64,000 bases of DNA from Herbidospora solisilvae (GTDB lineage: Bacteria; Actinomycetota; Actinomycetes; Streptosporangiales; Streptosporangiaceae), in NCBI RefSeq assembly GCF_009901565.1, contig NZ_WXEW01000011.1, positions 124,001 to 188,000 of the forward strand, given 5' to 3'. Below the pieces are notes generated by a model that saw nothing but the letters and a program-made list of their open reading frames with translations, ran no database searches and had not been told where the DNA came from. Positions 33,662 through 42,262 of this stretch are shown here, piece after piece. Within the stretch, counting starts at the first letter, position 1. The number at the start of each line of letters is the position of its first letter. Position numbers and translations under genes: made by a program.

Positions 33662-34611
33662 TGTGCCTCGTTCCAATCGCAGTCGACGGCACGCGCCCTG
33701 CGCACCGAGCAGATCACCAAAAGTACGCAGCACTCTACGATGTCCGACCGACAGTCGGCCACGATCTGCTTCCTTACTGGGCCGGCATCTCGGAAGCCCA
33801 TTGCCCAGTAGATCTCACACATGGGCGGCGGTGGCCAAGACCGGCTGACGACCATTGGGGCGACCAAAGCGCAGTCGAAGACGTGTGAGAACCCTTGGCT
33901 CCTCTGTCGCCGAAGCCCGAACCTGTCAATTGGTGCATGACGTTGGGGTCGGTCTTCGGTGAGCCGGAGCTGAGGAACGAAGCTCCGGATCGGCGATCGC
34001 CCCCAGCCGTCGACTGTCGCCAACCACAATCAGGCGATCGTGAGGGCGAACTGAGTGCGGCGGCGTGCCGCTGGGGTCGGCGCGCTCTTTCGGCAACAGC
34101 GGACGCGTCGGTCGGTGGACGGCCCGGGCCGCTGCCGTCTGGGACCGGCCCCCAGGCCGCAGCCCGGACGGCAGGGCGGCGGAGGGCCGGGTACGGCGGC
34201 GCGGCGCGCCGCCGCTTGATCCCTGCAAGAACAATTCGGCAACCAGCAGATAGGGCGAGTTGTCGTGTCCCGGGACATGCTTGACACATCAGTCCCAGGA
34301 CATGTTTGACAGGTGCCGTTGTCGGCCGATCCTTCGTGCGTTCTGTACGAATGGCGCCGAAGCCACAGTCCACAGGCCCTCGATCGTTAACCCCACGGGT
34401 CGATAGAACCATGCCACACGCATTGAAAGGGAGCATACTTGAACATAAAGGACAACTAGCTCACTCATGGAACAGGTCTGTGGATCTGCCTGTCCAATCA
34501 TTAGTTCTAAAACGGCAGGTCAGAACTACCGTATTGACGCAATCAAGAAATTCGACCACCATGCTGTTTCGGCTGCTCGCTTCTGGAGCGAGTGTGATGA
34601 AAGGGGGCGGC
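33662..34611. other. Long intergenic region in AICE cargo
   Basis: About 950 nt without a supported gene, between the divergent restriction-modification gene and the small zinc ribbon. The left part should hold the R-M promoter. GC-rich sequence around 34060-34210 gives only open frames of low-complexity Arg/Gly/Pro. Around 34267-34311 lies a pair of direct repeats. The right part (34350-34611) is A/T-rich and probably carries the promoter of the zinc-ribbon gene. Confidence 0.5.
34267..34311. repeat. Paired 20-bp direct repeats, possible IS remnant
   Basis: gtcccgggacatgcttgaca (34267-34286) and gtcccaggacatgtttgaca (34292-34311) match at 18 of 20 positions. The first contains the palindrome GTCCCGGGAC. 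Similar GGGACATG-TTGACA strings flank IS481-type elements in actinomycetes. No transposase is left here, so this may be an insertion scar; alternatively it may be a tandem regulator site. Confidence 0.45.
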
Positions 34612-34728
34612 ATGCCAAAGGGCCACAAGTGTCCGAACTGTGACAAGTACACACTTCAGGCGTACACCACTAACCAGTTGCGGTGCAGCAAATGCGCCAC
34701 GATCGTGAAGAAAACTCAAGTTTCCTGA
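34612..34728 (+). CDS. 38-residue zinc-ribbon protein
   Basis: A very small gene with a good ribosome binding site (AAAGGGGG, 6 nt before the ATG). The product is basic and has two CxxC knuckles 15 residues apart: HKCPNCDKYT and LRCSKCATIV. This is the spacing of a minimal zinc ribbon. It ends 38 nt before the convergent end of the XRE-TPR gene. Such short zinc ribbons occur on actinobacterial integrative elements. A nucleic-acid-binding or regulatory role is inferred only from the fold. Confidence 0.7.
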   Translation: MPKGHKCPNCDKYTLQAYTTNQLRCSKCATIVKKTQVS

Positions 34729-34765
34729 ACTAAGAACACCGTGTCGGCAACCTCCCTGCGGTATC

Positions 34766-36028
34766 TCATGTGTTGCTGCGTAGGGTCACTAGCCGCTCAT
34801 GGAAGTCCAAGGCGGCCGCTTCCTTGCGGTATTTCTGCCTAAGAAGGCGGTCGAGATCTTCGGCGCGGGTGACAAGATCCGCAAGGGACTTCCGGTCAAT
34901 ATCGAGCGCTATCGCGCCGTGTTCTGTCGCAGCGTCCAGGTCGCCACGGCGGGCATGGACAATGCCGAGATCAATATGTGCGTCAGCGACTCGCATCGGC
35001 GCGTTCGAACTGCCATCCGCGCGCGTGTGCATCTGTATTGTCTCTCGGGCGTGCTCCTCGGCACGATCGTCGTCCGCGAGCCAGGTGTAACAGGTGGCCG
35101 CGTAGAAGACCCACTTGGCGTGATCGAACACGAAGTGGTGGTCAGGGTTCTCGGGCATGGCGAGCGTGCCCAGGACCTTTGCCCCTCGGGTGAGCGCGCG
35201 GTCCGCTTCCCGTCTGTCGCCAATGCGGGCCAGTCCGCGGGCTTCCTGCAGGGTGAGTTGAACCATGGCGCTGCTGCTGCCGGCGACGGCCTGGCCCATG
35301 CGGGCTGACTTCACGACGTCCTCGTACCGGCCTTCGACTAAGGCGAACCAGGCCGCCATCTCGTGTGCCCAGCCCATGAGTTCGCCGTGGCCGACCTGAC
35401 GGCCCATCTCGAAGGCGGCTCGTCGCGCTGTCTCTGCTTCCTCTCGCTCTCCCAGGTCGTAGTGCACACAGCCGAGAAGAGCAGTTAACCAACCGGTGAT
35501 GACGAGCACTTCGCGGTGTTGGTCGAAAGTGAGGCGTCCGCGAAGAAGTTGGGTGACCTGCGCGAGACGTTTCTGAGTCCGATCACGCAAAGTGGTAGCA
35601 GGCACGACCGGATAGGCGCGGCAGAGCAGGTCGACGGCTTCAGCCAAGGCTTCTAATGTTCCTGGCCCCACATCGGATGCCTGGAGCTGCTGGGCCAGTT
35701 CCATCGTCCCGTACAGGTCGGCTTCGGCTCGTAGAGCGTCTACGGGCATCACTCTCGCCTTGACTAACCGGCTTTCGTTTCTCCGGTTCGGGGAGAAGCC
35801 CAATTGCTCAGGTGAGAGCCCTGTCGCCTGCTGAAGGGCGAGCCGAAATGGCGTGCGTGGCCATGAGACCTCACCCGCTTCCCATCGGCGAATGCGCTCC
35901 TCGTCGACGGTGAGACGTTCACTGATTCCGGTCGCTGTCTGGTTGATGAGCTGGGCGAATTCGGCGCGAGTCAGGCGATGCTCGTTCCGCCATGCGCGTA
36001 GTTGCACGTTCGGGATGTGGTCGGGCAT
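34766..36028 (-). CDS. XRE-type regulator with C-terminal TPR-like repeats
   Basis: 420 residues. An HTH spans about 8-70 (RLTRAEFAQLINQTATGISERL, then EERIRRWEAGEV). The rest is all-helical with TPR-like blocks (LLGCVHYDLGEREEAETARRAA in pieces, ALVEGRYEDVVKSARMGQAV, and DLGIVHARRGDLDAATEHGAIAL). The layout is like RRNPP/SARP-associated sensors, in which the repeats may bind a peptide or protein. The ATG at 36028 has GGGAGGAAGG upstream and was chosen over one 30 nt earlier. It is divergent from the small-gene pair at 36094 and has lower GC than the backbone genes. It probably controls element or host functions. Confidence 0.85.
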   Translation of the reverse strand: MPDHIPNVQLRAWRNEHRLTRAEFAQLINQTATGISERLTVDEERIRRWEAGEVSWPRTPFRLALQQATGLSPEQLGFSPNRRNESRLVKARVMPVDALRAEADLYGTMELAQQLQASDVGPGTLEALAEAVDLLCRAYPVVPATTLRDRTQKRLAQVTQLLRGRLTFDQHREVLVITGWLTALLGCVHYDLGEREEAETARRAAFEMGRQVGHGELMGWAHEMAAWFALVEGRYEDVVKSARMGQAVAGSSSAMVQLTLQEARGLARIGDRREADRALTRGAKVLGTLAMPENPDHHFVFDHAKWVFYAATCYTWLADDDRAEEHARETIQMHTRADGSSNAPMRVADAHIDLGIVHARRGDLDAATEHGAIALDIDRKSLADLVTRAEDLDRLLRQKYRKEAAALDFHERLVTLRSNT

Positions 36029-36093
36029 CCGGTGCCTTCCTCCCAGGCGGGGGTGCATGAGGGGGGTAAGAGGGGCGCCTTCGGGGGTCCTAC

Positions 36094-36381
36094 GTGGAGG
36101 CGCTGGCCGGTGGACTTGTCATCAAGCAACCACGGTACGTCACAGCGGCCTCCCCGAAAGAGCGGGTGTGCCGGATCAATGAGGAGTTGGCGACGGTGAC
36201 CCGGCCAATCGAGTTCAGTCAGGCATTTCCATGCTCCGCCTGTCGGGGCCGTGGCGCAAAGCTGCGGGTGTCACGGCGGGAACTGCTGGTCGGGCCGGTG
36301 GATGAGGAGCGCGACGGGAGCGGAGAGCGGATGTGTCTGGACTGCCTCGGAAGCGGCCGGGCCGAAAGGAGCGCGAGATGA
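36094..36381 (+). CDS. Small protein with DnaJ-type CxxCxGxG motifs
   Basis: 95 residues from GTG. A pair of cysteine motifs, FPCSACRGRGAKL and MCLDCLGSGRAE, resembles half of a DnaJ zinc finger and could bind one zinc ion across the two CxxC knuckles. The gene overlaps the next by 4 nt (ATGA), which supports it despite its weak ribosome binding site. It belongs to the left part of the AICE backbone or cargo. The exact role is unknown. Confidence 0.65.
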   Translation: MEALAGGLVIKQPRYVTAASPKERVCRINEELATVTRPIEFSQAFPCSACRGRGAKLRVSRRELLVGPVDEERDGSGERMCLDCLGSGRAERSAR

Positions 36382-36662
36382 ATCCCAACGCGACGGAAGG
36401 TCTGGCAAGAACCGACCAGCCGGCGACCGAGAACTACCTAATTCTGCTGGCCGGTCAACTGACCGAGATCGCGATCCGGGCGGAACTGCGGGAGGAGAAT
36501 CGAATGGTTCTGGTCTACCCGCCGCAGGGCCCTGGCCTGCCGGTCGCGGTCTTCATCGGCTACGGCGGCACGTGCTTCTCCTGGAACAACGCCGAGAAGC
36601 GCCACCCGGTCACGGACATCAAGGGCGCGGCCGAAGCCCTGAAGGAGTACGTGACCCGTTAG
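36378..36662 (+). CDS. AICE hypothetical protein
   Basis: 94 residues from the ATG overlapping the previous stop; GGAGCGCGAG serves as ribosome binding site. It is soluble and acidic to neutral, with YLILLAGQLTEIAIRAEL as a helical segment and GLPVAVFIGYGGTCFSWNN as a strand-turn segment, ending in a helix AAEALKEYVTR. There is no recognised family. It is followed by a strong terminator, so the pair 36094-36662 forms its own transcript. Confidence 0.65.
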   Translation: MNPNATEGLARTDQPATENYLILLAGQLTEIAIRAELREENRMVLVYPPQGPGLPVAVFIGYGGTCFSWNNAEKRHPVTDIKGAAEALKEYVTR

Positions 36663-36740
36663 AGCGGGCGCGGCTGGGCGGTTGACGTCGGACCGAGGGA
36701 GCCGACGTGGGGTGAAGCAAGCCGCCCGGTCTGCGTCTGG

Positions 36741-36780
36741 CCCGGCAGGTGGAGAGACTCCGTGGCTCCCACCTGCCGGG
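36741..36780 (+). terminator. Terminator after the small two-gene unit
   Basis: A perfect 12-bp stem (cccggcaggtgg, ccacctgccggg) with a 16-nt loop is followed by tcttctgcgttct. It separates the small-gene pair from the gntR gene. Confidence 0.75.
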
Positions 36781-36882
36781 TCTTCTGCGTTCTGCGGGTT
36801 CTGGCGGCGGCGTGGACAGTGGTCTACCGCCGGGATACTCTCAAACTTGGTAAAACAACCTGTCGGGTGATGGACGGTCGAG

Positions 36883-37614
36883 ATGTCGCTTGAGTCCGTT
36901 CCGCCGAAGTATGCGCAACTTGTGCAGAACCTTCAGCGGCGCATCGAGTCTGGGCAGTATGCCCCCGGCTCGACCCTGCCCAGCGAGAACGAGCTGATGA
37001 AGGAGTTCGCCGTCTCGCGGCCTACCGTGGTGGCGGCTCTGCGGATCTTGAAGGATCAGGGCTGGATCGACTCGCAGCAGGGCAAGGGCCGCTTCGTCCT
37101 CGGGCGTCCGGCGCTGGCATCCTTCGAGGGTTCACGGCCTGGCCGGGCCTACCTCACCACGGCGGAGACCGCGACCGAGGGCGAGATCGTCGAGTCAGCC
37201 GTCGTCGCTGCCCCTAATCGTCTGGCCGCTCTCCTGGGCGTTGAGCCCAAGACCCGCGTTTTTCTTCGTCGCCGGTTGATCTCCCGAGACGGCGAGCCGA
37301 CAGAAATCGTGTCGGTCTGGGTGCCGCTGGAGCTGTCCGAGGGGACCGACCTGACCAGCGCCGCACCCCTGCCCGAAGGGATCCGCTCCCACCTGGAGAG
37401 CCGGAAGGGCGTCCGGTTCGATCATGTGGTGGAGCAGGTAACGGCACGCATGCCGACCACGGCGGAGGCCAAGCAGCTCGGCATGCCCAAGGGGGTTCCG
37501 CTGCTGGTCGTGTACGGGGCGGTGCGCGATGCGTCGGGACGCCCGCTGACGGCGGTCGAGGTGTTGTTGCCGGCCGACCGCCATGAGCTGGAGGACGCGT
37601 ATCCGATCGGTTAG
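36883..37614 (+). CDS. GntR/HutC-family regulator (KorSA-like)
   Basis: 243 residues. The winged helix spans about 5-75: YAPGSTLPSENELMKEFAVS, and RPTVVAALRILKDQGWI. The UTRA ligand domain spans about 95-235 (FLRRRLISRDGEPTEIVSVW in pieces, ending LLVVYGAVRDASGRPLTAVEV). On pSAM2-type elements a GntR repressor (KorSA) blocks transcription of pra and so keeps the element integrated. The position just upstream of the Pra-like gene fits that role. An A/T-rich stretch before its start (caaacttggtaaaacaacc) is probably its own promoter and operator. Confidence 0.9.
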   Translation: MSLESVPPKYAQLVQNLQRRIESGQYAPGSTLPSENELMKEFAVSRPTVVAALRILKDQGWIDSQQGKGRFVLGRPALASFEGSRPGRAYLTTAETATEGEIVESAVVAAPNRLAALLGVEPKTRVFLRRRLISRDGEPTEIVSVWVPLELSEGTDLTSAAPLPEGIRSHLESRKGVRFDHVVEQVTARMPTTAEAKQLGMPKGVPLLVVYGAVRDASGRPLTAVEVLLPADRHELEDAYPIG

Positions 37615-37646
37615 CCGATTGCTACTCACCGAGCCCGCCTAGTTAC

Positions 37647-37676
37647 TTGACGTAGCAGGGGGGCTCTTCTTATGCT
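37647..37676 (+). promoter_or_regulatory. Promoter of the pra-traSA-rep operon
   Basis: TTGACG at 37647-37652 and TATGCT at 37671-37676 are separated by 18 nt, close to the vegetative consensus. The site is 48 nt upstream of the Pra-like start. Confidence 0.6.
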
Positions 37677-37681
37677 CACAT

Positions 37682-37699
37682 CACTTGATAGGTTAAGTG
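37682..37699. promoter_or_regulatory. Candidate GntR operator at the pra promoter
   Basis: CACTT and AAGTG arms (37682-37686, 37695-37699) around gataggtt lie just past the -10 box, where a repressor would block transcription. The KorSA-like GntR protein encoded upstream is the likely ligand. Confidence 0.4.
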
Positions 37700-37723
37700 C
37701 CTGTCAGACAACAGGAGGAATTC

Positions 37724-38155
37724 ATGGCATTGCAGGGACCCATCCCGGTCACCTTCGCTCAGGTCTTCCCGCACGGCTGCTACGTCGTCGGCGAGGTCGA
37801 GCCGGTCAAGGACTTCGACGCCTCGACCAACGGCCGCTTCGTCCAGACCCGCGACAAGAAGAGCGGCGAACTCGTCTGGCAGGTCGCGGTGCTCGACGCC
37901 GACCCCGAGGTCAAGCCCGCGCAGAAGACGGTGTCCGTCAAGATCCTCGCCCCGGTCCAGCCGGTTCCCCCGGCGCCTATGCCGGGCCTGCCGTTCACCC
38001 CGGTCGAGTTCGACGGCATGGCGGTCACCGCCTACGTCAACGGCGCGGGCCGCCTGGCCTGGTCGATCAAGGTCCGCGAGATGTACGCCCCGCGCCCGCT
38101 AGCCACCTCGGGCGCTGGCAAGTCGGCCGCCAACGGCAAGGAGAACGCGGCATGA
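37724..38155 (+). CDS. pra: Pra-like replication/integration/excision activator of AICE
   Basis: 143 residues from the ATG with a strong CAGGAGG site. The N-terminal GPIPVTFAQVFPHGCYVVGEV and the VKDFDASTNGRFVQTRD, VWQVAVLDADPE blocks match the actinobacterial plasmid replication, integration and excision activator family. In pSAM2, Pra switches on rep, xis and int transcription. It heads the operon that runs through the translocase and initiator genes, and overlaps the next gene by 4 nt. The C-terminal 20 residues are low complexity. Confidence 0.75.
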   Translation: MALQGPIPVTFAQVFPHGCYVVGEVEPVKDFDASTNGRFVQTRDKKSGELVWQVAVLDADPEVKPAQKTVSVKILAPVQPVPPAPMPGLPFTPVEFDGMAVTAYVNGAGRLAWSIKVREMYAPRPLATSGAGKSAANGKENAA

Positions 38156-38478
38156 GCGAGGGCTACGGCGCGGCGACCATCATGATCCACCCCGGTCGGG
38201 AAGCCCGCGTGAGTGCGTCGATCTGCGCTGGTGTGAACGTCAGCGTCCGCTACTTCGCTGGTCGCGACGGCAACCCGGGGTTCATCGCCATCGATCAGGA
38301 CCGTGTGGGGCTGAAGATCGCCCTGCCGTCGGTGAACTCCGAGGCGAGTGTCGACTTTCTCCGCGAACTGGCGGAGGCCGTGACGAGCCTGCTGGCCGAA
38401 ACCCAGAGGTCTCCCGATCAGCTTCCGCTGCCCGACCTCGACGACGGGGCGGACACCGGCGAGACGAAAGCGGCCTGA
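38152..38478 (+). CDS. AICE hypothetical protein
   Basis: 108 residues, ATGA overlap with the Pra-like gene. There are two beta-rich segments (ASICAGVNVSVRYFAGRDGN and GFIAIDQDRVGLKIALP) and one helix (VDFLRELAEAVTSLLAETQ), then an acidic tail. It is conserved in position between pra and traSA in related elements, as far as I can judge; function is unknown. Confidence 0.7.
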   Translation: MSEGYGAATIMIHPGREARVSASICAGVNVSVRYFAGRDGNPGFIAIDQDRVGLKIALPSVNSEASVDFLRELAEAVTSLLAETQRSPDQLPLPDLDDGADTGETKAA

Positions 38479-38539
38479 CCTCGGTGGGGCGGCTGGAGCT
38501 TGGACCCTCCAGCCGCCCGGTTCTCCCAGCCCACTGCAT

Positions 38540-40018
38540 ATGTTCCGAGAGGACTCCAACCTAGTGTTCCGCAAGCTCCCTGGGGATGAGGCCCGCAACC
38601 TCGTCACCACCAGCCCCGACACGAAGATCGTCTTCCGGCCGGTCGTGGTCAACACCCCGGCCTTCCTCACCATCGGCCTGTGGGTCGTCCGCCTCATTGC
38701 CGGTCTGGTCCGGCTGATCTGGCGACACCCCATCGCGGTCGGCATCGTCGGCAGCCTGGCCGCGCTCGCGGTCTTGGTCGACTGGCGGGGCAGCGTCTCC
38801 CTCGTCGGCCTGGCCCTGCCCGTCCTCGCAGGCTGGGCCGTGATCCACCGGCCGTCCTTCTCCTCCTGGATCGCCTGGCCGCTGCTGGCCTCCTGGCGAC
38901 GATTCTGGATCTACCGGCGGCACTGGCAACCCGTCATGGTCGTCTCAGGGCTCGGCCGTCACCTGCACGGACGGGACTACCTACCTCGCCTGGTGAACGT
39001 GGCCTGCACCCCATGGGCCGATCTGGTCGTCGTCCGCATGCTCAAAGGCCAATGCCTCGAGGACTGGACCAAACGCGCCGACCACCTGGCCCAGGGCTTC
39101 GGCGCGATCAGTGCCCGCGTCACGCTGCACGCTCCCGGCGTCGTACTGCTGGTGCTGCCTCGCCGTGATCCTCTCGCCGAGCCCATCCCCGCCCTTCCTC
39201 TCCCCGACCGCACCAGCGAACCGCCGTCCGAGGTCGAGCCTGTCGAAGTCGGGGAGCGGGAAGACGGCCTGCCCTACCGGCTGAAGGTCCACGGCACACA
39301 TGTCCTCGTCGCCGGGGCCACCGGGGCCGGCAAGGGCTCGTGGATCTGGTCGGTCATCCGAGGCCTGCTCTCCGGGATGGCCTCGGGCCTGGTCGAGGTC
39401 TGGGCGCTGGACCCCAAGCGCATGGAACTGTCCCTCGGCAAGGACCTCTTCCGGGGCAAGTACGCCGCCACCCCCGAAGAGTGCGCCGACCTGCTGGAAA
39501 CCGCCGTCGCCCAGATGCAGCAACGCGCCGACAAGTACGCGGGCGTGCGCCGCACCCACACCCCAACCGTGGATGAGCCCTTCGTCCTGGTGGTCGTCGA
39601 CGAAGTGGCGTTCCTGACCGCCTACCAATCCGACAAGCACCTCAAGCAACGCATCACCGCAGCCCTGGCCACACTCACCACCCAAGGCCGCGCGGTCGGG
39701 TTCGGGGTCCTCGCTGCTCTTCAGGACCCGCGCAAAGAGGTCATGAACATCCGCAACCTGTTCCCCGACAAGATCGCGCTTCGGCTCGACGAGTCCGAAC
39801 AGGTCGACATGGTGCTCGGCGACGGCGCACGCGACCGGGGCGCCCTGGCCGACCTCATCTCACCCAACCCGACACGGGGCGCGGGCATCGGCTATGTCCG
39901 GCTGGAGACCTCCCCGGACCCGATCCGCGTCCGCGCCACCTACGTCTCCGATGACGACATCCGCGCCATGGTCGCCCACCTGCCGACCGCCACCGCCGAC
40001 GAGACGAGGGCCGCGTGA
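38540..40018 (+). CDS. FtsK/SpoIIIE-type DNA translocase (TraSA-like transfer protein)
   Basis: 492 residues. Two or three membrane helices lie in residues 40-105 (FLTIGLWVVRLIAGLVRLIW, and SLVGLALPVLAGWAVI). The FtsK motor has Walker A VAGATGAGKGSW (about 257), Walker B VLVVVDEVAFL (about 350), and LQDPRKEVMNIRNLFPDKIALRL (in part). This single protein transfers double-stranded element DNA between mycelia at hyphal tips in AICEs, without a type IV system. The normal C-terminal DNA-binding winged helix is short or absent, typical of Tra proteins. It overlaps the next gene by 4 nt. Confidence 0.92.
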   Translation: MFREDSNLVFRKLPGDEARNLVTTSPDTKIVFRPVVVNTPAFLTIGLWVVRLIAGLVRLIWRHPIAVGIVGSLAALAVLVDWRGSVSLVGLALPVLAGWAVIHRPSFSSWIAWPLLASWRRFWIYRRHWQPVMVVSGLGRHLHGRDYLPRLVNVACTPWADLVVVRMLKGQCLEDWTKRADHLAQGFGAISARVTLHAPGVVLLVLPRRDPLAEPIPALPLPDRTSEPPSEVEPVEVGEREDGLPYRLKVHGTHVLVAGATGAGKGSWIWSVIRGLLSGMASGLVEVWALDPKRMELSLGKDLFRGKYAATPEECADLLETAVAQMQQRADKYAGVRRTHTPTVDEPFVLVVVDEVAFLTAYQSDKHLKQRITAALATLTTQGRAVGFGVLAALQDPRKEVMNIRNLFPDKIALRLDESEQVDMVLGDGARDRGALADLISPNPTRGAGIGYVRLETSPDPIRVRATYVSDDDIRAMVAHLPTATADETRAA

Positions 40019-40203
40019 GGCTCACCCTGACCGGCACCCGAACCGAGATCACCCGCGTCCCCGACCAGCTCGTCTTCGCCCGGCTGACCCCCTCGGGGGT
40101 GGTGCGCTTCCTGCACCTGGCCGATGTCCAGATCAGCACCCAGCCGTACACGGGCCTCGTCCGTCTGACCGCTGGCCTCGTGGAAGGAGACGCCAATGGC
40201 TGA
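40015..40203 (+). CDS. Small AICE protein after traSA
   Basis: 62 residues from the GTG overlapping the translocase stop (GTGA). Beta-rich: RLTLTGTRTEITRVPDQLVF, then VRFLHLADVQISTQPYTGL. It overlaps the following zinc-ribbon gene by 8 nt. Tight coupling supports its being real; function unknown. Confidence 0.65.
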   Translation: MRLTLTGTRTEITRVPDQLVFARLTPSGVVRFLHLADVQISTQPYTGLVRLTAGLVEGDANG

Positions 40204-40360
40204 GCTGGCCTACACGCTGGATGACCTCACGTGCGCCTCCTGCGGCACCGCCGACAGCCTGTGGATCTATCCCGTCTGCGCACTGGTCGAGTGCCGGGAG
40301 TGCGGGACCAAAGCCGCCATGATCCTCGACCAGGCCGACGAGTTCGGGGGTGAGCGTTGA
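40196..40360 (+). CDS. 54-residue zinc-ribbon protein between traSA and rep
   Basis: Start ATG at 40196 after GTGGAAGGAGACGCCA, a clear ribosome binding site. Cysteines in LTCASCGTAD and VECRECGTKA give two CxxC knuckles about 17 residues apart, a mini zinc ribbon. It overlaps the upstream gene by 8 nt and the replication initiator gene by 4 nt (TTGA). It could assist the initiator or the translocase on DNA; this is inferred from fold and coupling only. Confidence 0.75.
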   Translation: MAELAYTLDDLTCASCGTADSLWIYPVCALVECRECGTKAAMILDQADEFGGER

Positions 40361-41970
40361 CCGACCCGAACGACCGGCGCACTCCGCGCGCCGTCAAGCA
40401 GTCGATGCCCCTGGCGCACGAGGTGGTCGAAGCTCTCGCCATCGACAACGGCGTCTGCATCCGCCCGGTGGGCCTGCGCCGGATGGATCTGAAGACCGGC
40501 GTCAGCGACATCATCAACGCGCCCTGCGGCTCGACCCTGGAAGCCAAGTGCCCGCCCTGCGCCAAGCGGAACCGGGCTCTGCGGATGGCCCAGTGCCGGG
40601 AAGGGTGGCACCTGGCCGCCGAACCGGCCACCACCCCGGACGAGCCCAACGACTACCAACGGCACTTGGTCGAGTGGCGCGCCGACGCCCAGGCCATCCG
40701 CGACCAACTCCAATCCGCGGGACTGCCTACCGACGACTACGACCAGGCCATCGCCGAACTCGACATCGAGATCAACGCCGCAGGAGTGCGCGGGAACGTC
40801 CTGGGCCGGACCGCCGCCAAACGCTCGCGCTCAACCCGTCGGCGACAGGATGCCCCTGACCTTCCCAAGCGGGCCATGATGGCGACCACACTGGGCCGCA
40901 CCTACGAAGGCACTGACGGGCGTACTTACCGGCCCTCGATGTTCATCACGCTCACGCTCGACACCTACGGCAAGGTGAACGCCGGAGTTCCAGTCGACTC
41001 AGCCAGCTACGACTACGTCCGGGCCGCTCGCGACGCGATCCACTTCTCCAAGCTCATCGACCGGTTCGTGCAGAACCTTCGCCGCGTCGCGGGCTATGAC
41101 GTCCAGTACTTCGCCACGGTGGAGATGCAAAAGCGCCTGGCGCCGCACCTGCACATGGCCATGCGCGGCAGCATGTCCCGCGCCGACATCCGCGCCGTAG
41201 CGGCGGCCACCTACCACCAAGTGTGGTGGCCCTCCTGCGACACGATCCGCTTCGACGGCGACCACCTGCCGGTCTGGAACGAAAAGGCCGGCTACCTCGA
41301 CCCGGAAACCGGCGAGATCCTCCCTACCTGGGATGAGGCCCTCGACCAACTCGACGCCGACCCCGACGCCCAACCACTCCACGTCGTCCGCTTCGGCCCC
41401 CAGGTCGACGCCCAAGGCATCCTGTCGGGCACCCCGGACGCCGACCAGGCGATCCGCTATCTGTCCAAGTACCTGACCAAGTCCCTCGGTCAGGCTGCCG
41501 ATTCCCAAGCCGCTCGTGATCACGCGGCCCGTCTCGCTGACGTGCTGCGGTACGAACCGTGCACACCCACCTGCCCCAACTGGCTCCGCTACGGCGTACA
41601 GCCCAAGAACGCCAAGCCCGGAATGATCCCCGGGCGATGCAGGGGCAAGGCCCACCGTCCCGAACACCTCGGCTACGGCGGACGTCGTGTCCTGGTCTCC
41701 CGCAAGTGGTCCAACAAGACCCTGACCGAACACAAGGCCGACCGCCGCACCTGGGTCCTGGAGGCCCTCGGCGTCGCCGATGAACCCGCCGACGCCGGTC
41801 GCTACGTCTGGTCACCGGTCAAGGCCGGCGACCCCGACCTACCACCGATCCGCGTCCGCCTGCTGCGCTCCATCCGCGAACGCCTCCGTTGGCGAGCCCA
41901 TCTGAACAAGCTCCAAGCCGCAGCAGAGGGCCAAGATCTTTCGGCAATTGAAGAGAAGAGGGCAGCGTGA
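40357..41970 (+). CDS. repSA: RepSA-type rolling-circle replication initiator
   Basis: 537 residues from a TTG overlapping the previous stop. A zinc-binding N-terminus (CGSTLEAKCPPCAKRNRALR, cysteines about 55-70) precedes the HUH nuclease: the metal-binding pair is in KRLAPHLHMAMRG (about 264) and the tyrosine/lysine motif is YLSKYLTKS (about 367). A second cysteine cluster (CTPTCPNWLRYG) follows. It should nick the element origin and start rolling-circle replication after excision. The origin is probably inside or near this gene. A 103-nt spacer with a TATCCT box separates it from xis. Confidence 0.9.
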   Translation: MTDPNDRRTPRAVKQSMPLAHEVVEALAIDNGVCIRPVGLRRMDLKTGVSDIINAPCGSTLEAKCPPCAKRNRALRMAQCREGWHLAAEPATTPDEPNDYQRHLVEWRADAQAIRDQLQSAGLPTDDYDQAIAELDIEINAAGVRGNVLGRTAAKRSRSTRRRQDAPDLPKRAMMATTLGRTYEGTDGRTYRPSMFITLTLDTYGKVNAGVPVDSASYDYVRAARDAIHFSKLIDRFVQNLRRVAGYDVQYFATVEMQKRLAPHLHMAMRGSMSRADIRAVAAATYHQVWWPSCDTIRFDGDHLPVWNEKAGYLDPETGEILPTWDEALDQLDADPDAQPLHVVRFGPQVDAQGILSGTPDADQAIRYLSKYLTKSLGQAADSQAARDHAARLADVLRYEPCTPTCPNWLRYGVQPKNAKPGMIPGRCRGKAHRPEHLGYGGRRVLVSRKWSNKTLTEHKADRRTWVLEALGVADEPADAGRYVWSPVKAGDPDLPPIRVRLLRSIRERLRWRAHLNKLQAAAEGQDLSAIEEKRAA

Positions 41971-42073
41971 AGGGAAGAGACCAGATCCTCAAGCGGTACC
42001 TGCCCTTCCGGCGCGTCATTGGCAGAAGGCCGGGAAACGCTATCCTCGCCCTGTTTGCCATGGGTGGTACGGC

Positions 42074-42262
42074 ATGACTCGCCAAGACGATTTGATGCCG
42101 GTCGCCGAGGTGCTGGACGAACTCGGGGTCTCTCGGAGGACCTTCTACCGCTGGCGGGAACTCGGTCACGCACCCAAGTGCATCAAGCTTCCGAACGGCG
42201 AACTGCGCGTCTGGCGGAGTGACCTCACCACGTGGCTTACCACCCTGCGGGAGGCGGTGTGA
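42074..42262 (+). CDS. xis: Excisionase (MerR-like HTH_17)
   Basis: 62 residues. A MerR-type winged helix covers nearly the whole protein: MPVAEVLDELGVSRRTFYRW, then APKCIKLPNGELRVWRSDL with the wing. It overlaps integrase by 4 nt (GTGA). It should bend att DNA and direct the integrase toward excision. The open frame extends 126 nt upstream, but the ATG at 42074 gives the family-typical N-terminus. Confidence 0.9.
   Translation: MTRQDDLMPVAEVLDELGVSRRTFYRWRELGHAPKCIKLPNGELRVWRSDLTTWLTTLREAV

Noticed and set aside
33774-34436. 220-codon minus-strand frame in the AICE cargo gap
   Set aside because: Crosses the direct-repeat scar, is Arg/Pro/Ser rich, has no domain or ribosome binding site.
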